DNA of 64,000 bases from Hallerella sp963652365 (GTDB taxonomy: Bacteria; Fibrobacterota; Fibrobacteria; Fibrobacterales; Fibrobacteraceae), in NCBI GenBank assembly GCA_963652365.1, contig CAVJTH010000004.1, forward strand, positions 1 through 64,000, read 5' to 3'. The position numbers and the translations under genes were made by a program. Each line of letters begins with the position of its first letter. Positions within the stretch are counted from its first letter, which is position 1. Below are positions 35,459 to 41,962 of the stretch, piece by piece. The notes under the pieces are model-generated. The model searched no databases. It saw only the letters and a program-made list of their open reading frames with translations, and was not told where the DNA came from.

Positions 35459-35922
35459 CAGTATTCCATCCTGTCCGCTTTTTCGTTCCAGGCCTTGAAC
35501 GGGGCTTGGCATTCGGGGATGCGGGCGCAAGTCATCGTAACGCTGCGGGAGTCCGCGGACTTTTGCAGTTCGGAATAGATGAACTGGTCGCTAAAGCCGG
35601 CGCTTGCCGCGTCTGTCCGGTCTGCCGCGAAGTAGATTTTCGGAATGCGTGCCCAGTAGATGGCGGAAAGGCACATGGGGCACGGTTCGCAGGAACAGTA
35701 GATTTCGGCTTTGGAAAGTTCGTGGGTGCGCAAGGCCTTGCAAGCCTTGCGGATGGCGTTCACTTCGGCATGGGCAGACGGATCCAGGTCTCTCGTGACC
35801 GAATTTTCCGCTTCCGCGATGATTCGCCCATCCATGGCGAGGACGGCTCCAAACGGACCTCCGCCGTTCTGGACGCTTCTTTGGGCGATTTCGATGGAAC
35901 GCTTCAGAAATTCGATGTTCAT
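35458..35922 (-). CDS. guaD: Guanine deaminase (Bacillus GuaD type)
   Basis: A 154-residue cytidine-deaminase-fold zinc enzyme. HAEVNAIRKACKAL and SCEPCPMCLSAIYWAR carry the zinc ligands and the proton-shuttle Glu. Features shared with B. subtilis GuaD include GGPFGAVLAMDG, RTDAASAGFSDQFIY and the C-terminal MEY. It turns guanine into xanthine. TATCTT ends 6 nt before the ATG, with no Shine-Dalgarno. mqnE follows with a 1-bp overlap. A tRNA adenosine deaminase is less likely because of the C-terminal match. Confidence 0.88.
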   Translation of the reverse strand: MNIEFLKRSIEIAQRSVQNGGGPFGAVLAMDGRIIAEAENSVTRDLDPSAHAEVNAIRKACKALRTHELSKAEIYCSCEPCPMCLSAIYWARIPKIYFAADRTDAASAGFSDQFIYSELQKSADSRSVTMTCARIPECQAPFKAWNEKADRMEY

Positions 35923-35928
35923 GGCGTA

Positions 35929-35934
35929 AAGATA
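35929..35934 (-). promoter_or_regulatory. -10 element of guaD-mqnE, leaderless type
   Basis: On the minus strand TATCTT is followed by six bases and then the ATG at 35922. Confidence 0.5.
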
Positions 35935-35985
35935 AAAAATAGGGAACGGAATGGATTTCGCGAGGCGGTCTTCGGCTTGCCATGC

Positions 35986-36013
35986 AAAAAGGTCCCGGAA
36001 AAATCCGGGACCT
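35986..36013 (-). terminator. Terminator of the metalloprotease-like gene
   Basis: On the minus strand a perfect 10-bp stem (36004-36013 with 35990-35999) with a four-base loop is followed by a short T-run. Confidence 0.8.
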
Positions 36014-36030
36014 CGAAAGCCTTGGAGCGT

Positions 36031-38433
36031 CTAGCGGGACAGCGTGATGGATTTCGCTTCGCGGTAGTCGCCGGTGGAAATTTTCACGATGTATGTCGCG
36101 TTCGGAAGCCCCAACTTCTTGAAATCGAAGCTGTAACGGTGCGTTCCCGCATTTTGCATGTCGGAAATTTCCGTATGGAGCAGCGCGCCGTATGGACTGA
36201 AAATGTTAATCTTGACGTTGTCGCGCCGTTTCAGCGTGTAGTCGATGTTCAGGATTCCGTGGACGTAGGAAAGGTCGATGTTTCTTGCCGGTCCGTTCAG
36301 GCCGTACATCAGCGCGGTCGTCGTTTCGGAAGATTCGCTTCCTTTCTCGTTCGTAATCGTCACGAGGACGTTGTAGAGAATACGCTTGGATCCATAGCGC
36401 AGCCCTTGCTTGAACGCGTAGGTTTCTCCATCGGAGACGCGGTTCGGGTAATGTCCGACAGCGGCGGTTCCCGTGGCAATGTTCAGTTCGGAATAGAGGT
36501 AGGAATTCGAGCCGTAGCTTTCCGGGTAGCCGTTCCTGTCGAACCAGTGCCCGTTTCCGACCGCGGTCGAGATGCTGTCCTCGTTTCCGTTTTCGTCGAT
36601 GGCGAAGTACGTTGCCGCGGAAATCTCGTTTCGGGGAATGTCGAACGCGCTTGCCACGTCGTCCAGTTTCAGGTCAAACGAAACGGCTGCATAGTTGTCG
36701 TCGATCGGGAGCGTCACCTTGACATTGTAATTGCGAACGGTTTCCGTCTGGACGCTCGAACTCGAAACCTGCGACGAACTCGAATACTCGCTGGAAGAGG
36801 ATTGCCGAGAAGACGAGGAGCTTGACGAACTCGACGAGCTGGACGAGCTGGACGCTCCGCTGCCGCTCGAAATCTTTGGCCAGTCGTAGCTGAGGTTGAA
36901 GTCCCGGTAGTATGCCGTATTGGCATCGCCGGCTCCGCTGATTCCCGATTCGAGCTTGAGCTTGTAGCCGTAATGGTTCTTGCGGATGTCTTCGTTGCCC
37001 GTGTAGCTGTATTCGGTGTTCACGACGACAGCGAAGACCATCTGCGAACCGTTTGTCGAAGAAGGCGTCTTGTCCAGTCGGAGCGTGACCGTGCCCTCTC
37101 CCGTGATGGGTTCGCTATAGACAGGCGTTCCGTCCGTTGCGCGGTAGCAGAGGAGAAAGTTCATGTTGGTGCTGTTGGAATTGCTTCCGTCCAGGTAAAA
37201 GGAAACGGAAACGGATTTTGCGCCCGAATTCACCTTGAGCGGAATGTAGTTGGCTCCGGACCAGCCCGGCGTGATGTCGGCGTTCGGAACGAGATAGCTT
37301 CCGCTTGCCGTCACGCTCTGGTATGGGGTCATTTTCCAGGTGTAGGAATAGTTCTTGTTATCCCAGTAGTCCTGTTCCCAGTAGCTTGTACCGCCAAAGT
37401 TCTGGTTTAGCAAGTTTCGCATTTCCTCGGACCATTCCTTCATGTCGAGAAGCGCGAGCCTTGCGCGAAATTCCGTAATGAGCCTGCGCACGCCCGCATC
37501 GCCCAGACCGTAATCCTTTCCGTAGGTTTCGAGCAGGTAGGTGTTCTTGTCGTTGCCCGTCGCGTTGCCGTAAATCCAGCGTACAGAGCCTGTTCCGAGC
37601 CACGTGCCGAGAAAGGTGGGGAAGATGTTCGAATACTGGGAGCCTCCCAGGAGATAGCGCTGGTTCGCGTTGACGCCTTGGGCGCCAGGACCGCCAAAGG
37701 AGCCGTCGATAAGCCATCCCGAATAGCATTCGATGGGCATGAACGGGGCCATCAAGGTAGCCGCGTTGAGAAATCCCATGCCGGAATAGATGCCGTTTCG
37801 GTGCGAGAACATGTCTTGCTGGATCCAGGTGTTTCCCGCTTCCTGGAACCAGTGCGCCTGCTTGGCGCCGGGATATCCGTTGGTCATCGAATGGATGCCT
37901 TCGTGAATCATCGCGTCCATCTGGGCGACTCGATCGTGATAGGGGCAGGATGTGTTGAAGCTGTAGAGCGGGTAGAAGGAGGCGACGACTGCCGTGTATC
38001 CTGCGGCGTAGCTTTGCCAGCCGCCGGTCGTATCTGTCTTGGCGCCACCGGCGCATGTTCCCGAACCATAATAGTAGATGGCGCTGTACATGCCGTCCTG
38101 CGCCTGCGCGTCGGGTGCCCATCCTAGCGTGTCGTAGAGATATCCGAAGTCCGTATCGTATTTTTTCAGAATGCTGTCGATTGTCACGTCGGTAATGCGC
38201 GAATCGCGGTCGCTTCCCCAGTAGAAGGCCCACCATTTTCCGGCCTTCTTGCCGGTCACTCCGGAACAGTTGTTGTTGAACTGCGTCGGCGGATTGATTA
38301 TCCCGATGTTCGACTTGGTGTCGTAATCCAGGTCGGTTCGATAGCCCGGCCATGTGTAGGCGTCTCCGGATGCGGCAAAGCCCAGGGCGATGGCTCCGGA
38401 AAAAAGGGTGTACAAGAGTGTTTGTCGATTCAT
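36031..38433 (-). CDS. Secreted gluzincin-like metallopeptidase with polyserine linker and sorting tail
   Basis: An 800-residue exported protein. A signal peptide covers about 1-25. The N-terminal domain has MIHEGIHSMTNG, an HExxH zinc motif, and HWFQEAGNTW about 20 residues later, whose Glu could be the third ligand. A beta domain is followed by a polyserine linker of about 40 residues. Then comes a domain resembling DUF4859 (TLPIDDNYAAVSFDLKLDD) and a C-terminal beta tail (INIFSPYGALLHTE to ITLSR) like type IX sorting domains. I prefer ATG 38433, with ATG 38445 also possible. Substrate unknown; activity is inferred from motifs. Confidence 0.75.
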   Translation of the reverse strand: MNRQTLLYTLFSGAIALGFAASGDAYTWPGYRTDLDYDTKSNIGIINPPTQFNNNCSGVTGKKAGKWWAFYWGSDRDSRITDVTIDSILKKYDTDFGYLYDTLGWAPDAQAQDGMYSAIYYYGSGTCAGGAKTDTTGGWQSYAAGYTAVVASFYPLYSFNTSCPYHDRVAQMDAMIHEGIHSMTNGYPGAKQAHWFQEAGNTWIQQDMFSHRNGIYSGMGFLNAATLMAPFMPIECYSGWLIDGSFGGPGAQGVNANQRYLLGGSQYSNIFPTFLGTWLGTGSVRWIYGNATGNDKNTYLLETYGKDYGLGDAGVRRLITEFRARLALLDMKEWSEEMRNLLNQNFGGTSYWEQDYWDNKNYSYTWKMTPYQSVTASGSYLVPNADITPGWSGANYIPLKVNSGAKSVSVSFYLDGSNSNSTNMNFLLCYRATDGTPVYSEPITGEGTVTLRLDKTPSSTNGSQMVFAVVVNTEYSYTGNEDIRKNHYGYKLKLESGISGAGDANTAYYRDFNLSYDWPKISSGSGASSSSSSSSSSSSSSSRQSSSSEYSSSSQVSSSSVQTETVRNYNVKVTLPIDDNYAAVSFDLKLDDVASAFDIPRNEISAATYFAIDENGNEDSISTAVGNGHWFDRNGYPESYGSNSYLYSELNIATGTAAVGHYPNRVSDGETYAFKQGLRYGSKRILYNVLVTITNEKGSESSETTTALMYGLNGPARNIDLSYVHGILNIDYTLKRRDNVKINIFSPYGALLHTEISDMQNAGTHRYSFDFKKLGLPNATYIVKISTGDYREAKSITLSR

Positions 38434-38458
38434 GTTCAAGACCATCCCTGTTTTTCGT

Positions 38459-38560
38459 GTGAAAAATTTCACTCGGTGTGTAAAAAATATATGGAAAAAG
38501 TTGAACTTGAAGCGTTTTACACTAATGTTTGAAAAGAAATCGTGTTGTAGGTGTGTAAAA
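38459..38560. promoter_or_regulatory. Candidate operator and promoter of the metalloprotease-like gene
   Basis: GTGTAAAA occurs at 38478-38485 and 38553-38560, and inverted (TTTTACAC) at 38515-38522. A palindrome with arms GTGAAA/TTTCAC lies at 38459-38472. On the minus strand TATATT at 38491-38486 could be the -10 element, which puts one GTGTAAAA at the start site. Spacing suggests a regulator binding to repeated sites; no regulator is identified. Confidence 0.35.
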
Positions 38561-38589
38561 ATATTTTCAAGTGGAGCTTCGACGCCAGG

Positions 38590-39275
38590 AGATCGGAGTT
38601 TGTGGTGGAGAGTGATCGGAGCCTAGATCCTGGAACTTGGAGCCGAGTCGAGAGAAGTCAGGAATCAGGACTCAGGAATCAGTTGAGAGTTGAGTGTGAA
38701 GAGTGGAGTGTGGAGTGTGGAGTTCCGCGGACATCAAGGTTCTTGTGTGAAGCGTAACTTAGATATTAGTTGATAGTGGATGGTGGAGAGGAAGCAGGAG
38801 TCAGTTGAGTGTGGAGGGTGGAAGTCAGAACTTGGAGCTTAGAGCTGAGATCTGAGTTTTGGAAACATCTAGGCTCTAGCGAAAAGCAGAACTTGGAACT
38901 GAGATCTTAGAGATGAGATTTGCGAACGTCTAGGTTCTAACATAAGCGGACCGCTTTGAGTTCTTAAACTCTAATCTCTGGAAAAAGCGTGGCCGTGGGG
39001 TGGATGCAAGGAAGGGGGACCTTGGCCTTCGCAACTCCGAAAGGTCCCCCTACCTTGCCCCTCGCCGGGAAGGCGCCTACTCCCGCCGGCAGGCGGAAAA
39101 AAGTTCGCTTTGCGACAAAACCTTTCGGCAGAAAGTAAAAGCCCGCTTGCGATTTCTAAGCCCAAAGCTCTCTGAACTAAGCTCTGAACCAATCGCTATC
39201 CACTAATCACTGACCGGCTCGCTTTGCGATTTCCAAGCTCAAAGCTCTCCCCGCTAAGCTCTGAACAAGCTTGGC
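38590..39275 (+). repeat. Dispersed intergenic repeat, copy C
   Basis: This long gap has no credible gene. It is the largest copy of the modular repeat. Positions 38615-38730 match the inverse of about 45075-45190. Position 38922 onward matches the inverse of 172-202. The GTGGATG module is at about 38986-39018. The GC-rich end module is at 39056-39140. A perfect 10-bp hairpin (39014-39023 with 39041-39050) lies inside. Words such as CTAAGCTCTGAAC are repeated near 39180 and 39258. Confidence 0.75.
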
Positions 39276-39290
39276 GGCAGGAAAGTTTTC

Positions 39291-39296
39291 TAGCTT
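39291..39296 (+). promoter_or_regulatory. -10 element of dusA, leaderless type
   Basis: TAGCTT ends 6 nt before the ATG at 39303 and there is no Shine-Dalgarno. Confidence 0.4.
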
Positions 39297-39302
39297 TTCC
39301 GC

Positions 39303-40322
39303 ATGGATTCTACCGAGCTGCATTTTCACCGACGCCTGTCTATCGCTCCGATGCTTGACTTTACGGATAGGCACGAACGCTTTTTTCTGAGGCTTCTTTC
39401 CAGAAACGTCTTGCTCTATACGGAAATGGTCGTGGCGAACGCGCTCTTGCATGCCGGTCCGAAATTTTTGAAACATCATCCCGTCGAAAATCCCGTCGCC
39501 ATGCAGCTCGGCGGTTCCGATCCGAAAATGCTTGCGGAATGCGCCAGGATGGTCGAGGATGCCGGATTCGACGAAGTCAACCTGAATTGCGGATGTCCTT
39601 CCGAGCGCGTCCAGTGCGGATCGTTTGGCGCGATGCTCATGAAGCGAAAGGACCTGGTCGCGGAATGCGTCGCCGCGATGAAAGACGCGGTGAAGATTCC
39701 CGTGACGGTCAAGACGCGGATTGGCGTCGATGAATTCGTGAGCCAGGAATTTTTCGAGGACTTTATCGAGACGGTTGCGGGAGTACGGTGCGACGCGTTC
39801 ATTGTCCATGCCCGGACGGCGAGGCTCCGCGGCTATTCGCCCAGGGAAAATCGGGAAAAGCCGGAGATTCGATACGAGGCGGTTTACGCGCTCAAGCGAC
39901 GATTTCCCGCGCTGGACATTTCCATCAATGGAGACGTCAAGACGCTGGAACAGGCGAAGACGCACCTGGAGCATGTCGATGGCGTGATGATGGGAAGAGC
40001 CGTCTATGCGAACCCGTGGCTTCTCGCCCGGGCGGATTCCCAAATCTTCGGGCAAGAAGATCGTTCGCCGAAAGATCGCAAGGAACTTTTGCGTGCATTC
40101 CTTCCCTATGTGGAAGAGGCTCTTCGGGAAGGCGTTCCCCTGTCGATTCTCTCGAAGCATCTCTACGGGCTGTTTGCCGGAATTCCCGGCGGAAAAAGGT
40201 TTCGGCAGATACTCTCCGAAGAATCCCCGAAAAAAGGTTCTGGCGTCGAAACGATCTTGCGCGCGATGGACGCGGTCGATTGTTCCGCGGTGGCGAAGGA
40301 CTCGCAGCCAGTTTCCGCCTAA
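39303..40322 (+). CDS. dusA: tRNA-dihydrouridine synthase, DusA-like
   Basis: A 339-residue FMN-dependent TIM barrel that reduces uridines in the tRNA D-loop. SIAPMLDFTDRHERFF is the DusA-type N-terminus. NLNCGCPSERVQCGSFGAMLM includes the catalytic C98. KTRIGVDEF, FIVHARTARLRGYSP and GVMMGRAVYANPWLL follow. It begins just after repeat copy C and ends at a bidirectional hairpin. Confidence 0.92.
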   Translation: MDSTELHFHRRLSIAPMLDFTDRHERFFLRLLSRNVLLYTEMVVANALLHAGPKFLKHHPVENPVAMQLGGSDPKMLAECARMVEDAGFDEVNLNCGCPSERVQCGSFGAMLMKRKDLVAECVAAMKDAVKIPVTVKTRIGVDEFVSQEFFEDFIETVAGVRCDAFIVHARTARLRGYSPRENREKPEIRYEAVYALKRRFPALDISINGDVKTLEQAKTHLEHVDGVMMGRAVYANPWLLARADSQIFGQEDRSPKDRKELLRAFLPYVEEALREGVPLSILSKHLYGLFAGIPGGKRFRQILSEESPKKGSGVETILRAMDAVDCSAVAKDSQPVSA

Positions 40323-40333
40323 AGGGCTTTAAA

Positions 40334-40370
40334 AACAAACGTAGGTCTCCGAAGAGGCCTACGCTTGTTT
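40334..40370. terminator. Bidirectional terminator between dusA and the sigma-factor operon
   Basis: A 10-bp stem (40340-40349 with 40354-40363) with a CGAA loop is extended by AAACAA/TTGTTT arms, so it can end transcription from both convergent units. Confidence 0.7.
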
Positions 40371-40460
40371 GGGGTATGGAGGAAATCACTGTCAATATAG
40401 ATTTTTCGTGAGCGATCGGAAAGGGGGATGGGCTCTTTATTTCGCTTACAAAAATATTTA

Positions 40461-40973
40461 TTATTGCTTCGGCGAGAACCGTTTGCGCGGACTACCTTCC
40501 CGTGGCATTTCCTTAAGCTTGACTTTCTGTTCCGGAGTCAGCACGCTTTTGAAAAAGCGGATGTCCGCGATGCGCGAATCGAGCCGTTTTTCGTTGAGGA
40601 TGAGCAGTTCCATCCGGACCACCTGCAGGTCCGACTCGCTGACGGAATCCGCGTCGAGAATGTCGTGCAGGCGTCTTTCCTTGTCGCGAATCGTTCTTTT
40701 CATCACCTTTCGGATGGAATCGCAGGCTCGACCGTTTGAATCCAGCTGGGCGATTTGCCTTGTCGAAAGTCCGAGCGCGCTGTCGATCTGCCGCTTGAAA
40801 TCGCAGTCTTTCCTGGCGGGAGTGTCCGGGGCTGGACTGGGCGGATCGAGAAATTCGCCTGGTGGCGGAGGAGGCTCATGGCAGAGCAGCACGGAGCTTG
40901 CAAAGAAGCCCGCCGCCGCAGCGAGAAAAATTCCACAGATCCAGAATGGAGTGGCGTTTCGTTTCATGGTCAT
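40461..40973 (-). CDS. Periplasmic CnrX/CpxP-like (metal-resistance family) sensor protein
   Basis: A 170-residue protein with an N-terminal membrane anchor or signal (about 9-29) and a Pro-rich spacer. A helical domain follows, with LGLSTRQIAQLD and a C-terminal LTPEQKVKLKEM, features of the Metal_resist/CpxP helical-hairpin fold. Single Cys residues flank the domain (KDCDF and ACDSI). It is the last gene of a sigma/anti-sigma operon (4-bp overlap), which suggests that it senses envelope stress or a metal and feeds the anti-sigma factor, as CnrX does for CnrY/CnrH. The ligand is not deducible. Confidence 0.7.
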   Translation of the reverse strand: MTMKRNATPFWICGIFLAAAAGFFASSVLLCHEPPPPPGEFLDPPSPAPDTPARKDCDFKRQIDSALGLSTRQIAQLDSNGRACDSIRKVMKRTIRDKERRLHDILDADSVSESDLQVVRMELLILNEKRLDSRIADIRFFKSVLTPEQKVKLKEMPREGSPRKRFSPKQ

Positions 40974-41299
40974 TCCCTTGTTGCGTAGTATGTGTCGATT
41001 GGAGTGGAAAACGTGCTGACCGCTTCTCCGGATCCCAGCGAATGGTACCAGTCGAGGGTTTCGAGGGCGTATTCGCTCTCCGAGCTGTCGGAAACCGCGG
41101 TCGTCCGGGATGTCAGGCTTATCGCGATGGCTCCGGCGACAAGGAGAAGGCTCGCCGCAATGGAAATCGCGGAAAATCCGAAGAGCCGGCCGCTTTCCCG
41201 TTCTTCTTGCCGTTGCGAGATTCTTGCGACGACCTTGTCCCAGGAATCGCTGCGCGGTTCGAGCTTTACCGACTTGGAAAAATCGATTTCGTCAAGCAT
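40970..41299 (-). CDS. Putative single-pass anti-sigma factor
   Basis: A 109-residue protein. The cytoplasmic N-terminus (about 1-45) is charged and ends in ISQRQEERESG, one membrane helix follows (about 46-64), and a short periplasmic part completes it. There is no recognisable zinc-binding HxxxCxxC motif. Size, topology and position directly after the ECF sigma gene (8-bp overlap) make it the probable anti-sigma factor. This rests on context more than on sequence. Confidence 0.65.
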   Translation of the reverse strand: MLDEIDFSKSVKLEPRSDSWDKVVARISQRQEERESGRLFGFSAISIAASLLLVAGAIAISLTSRTTAVSDSSESEYALETLDWYHSLGSGEAVSTFSTPIDTYYATRE

Positions 41300-41837
41300 A
41301 GTGAATCTCCTTTTCGAGAACGTTTCGAACCTGGGTCCTTGCGCGAGAAAGCCTCGCCTTGAGCGTTCCTTCCGGAGCGTCGAAAATTTCGGAGAGGGTC
41401 CGGATGTCGAGACCTTCGGCGTCCTTGAGCCAGAGAAGGCTTCGAACTTCCGGCGCGAGGATAGAGAGTCCGTAGGAAAGGGCTTCGCGGTCGAGAGAGC
41501 TTTCCGCGCTTTCCGACTTGCCGAAAAGGTTGTCCTCGATTTCGACGGAACGGGTCGTTTCGATCTTCAGGTGAATCTTTTCCTTGCGGAGCTTCATGAG
41601 GCAGGCGTTCTTCGTGAGGGTGTAGATCCACGTGGAGATCCTTGACGTTCCCCGAAAGCCGCGGATCGCGTTCGGAATTTCCACGAAGACGTCCATCAGG
41701 ATGTCTTCCGCCTTGTCGCGATCGAGCAGGATGCGGAATGCCAGGTTCAGAACGTGGGAGCTGTTTTCGTTCCACAGTTCCTTCAGGGCCGCCAAGTCTC
41801 CGGCTCGGAGACGCTGTATGATTTCGTTTTCGGACAT
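41292..41837 (-). CDS. ECF-type RNA polymerase sigma factor
   Basis: A 181-residue sigma-70 family regulator. Region 2 includes FRILLDRDKAEDILMDVFVEI and FRGTSRISTWIYTLTKNACL. Region 4 includes LWLKDAEGLDIRTLSEIFDAPEGTLKARLSRAR. ATG 41837 fits the family start. An in-frame ATG at 41867 with TAAATT 9 nt upstream would be a leaderless alternative adding ten residues. It is divergent from metH and heads a three-gene operon with its anti-sigma factor and a periplasmic sensor. Confidence 0.92.
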   Translation of the reverse strand: MSENEIIQRLRAGDLAALKELWNENSSHVLNLAFRILLDRDKAEDILMDVFVEIPNAIRGFRGTSRISTWIYTLTKNACLMKLRKEKIHLKIETTRSVEIEDNLFGKSESAESSLDREALSYGLSILAPEVRSLLWLKDAEGLDIRTLSEIFDAPEGTLKARLSRARTQVRNVLEKEIHYA

Positions 41838-41909
41838 TTCGCTATTTGGATGCGCGACCGATCGCATCGGTTGCGGAATTTAAAATAATTCCCTTTGCGA
41901 AAAAAATGC

Positions 41910-41915
41910 TATTAT
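41910..41915 (+). promoter_or_regulatory. Extended -10 element of metH
   Basis: TGCTATTAT (TATTAT at 41910-41915 with an upstream TG) would start a leader of about 40 nt that includes GAGG at 41950-41953 before the ATG at 41963. I see no room for a cobalamin or SAM riboswitch. Confidence 0.45.
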
Positions 41916-41962
41916 TATGCAAATATCTAAAAATACGCATATAGACTGTGAGGTCATGCCCT

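Noticed and set aside
41838..41962. Cobalamin or SAM riboswitch upstream of metH
   Set aside because: The gap is 125 bp, is shared with a divergent sigma-factor gene, and I see neither a B12-box-like motif nor the helices of a SAM riboswitch.
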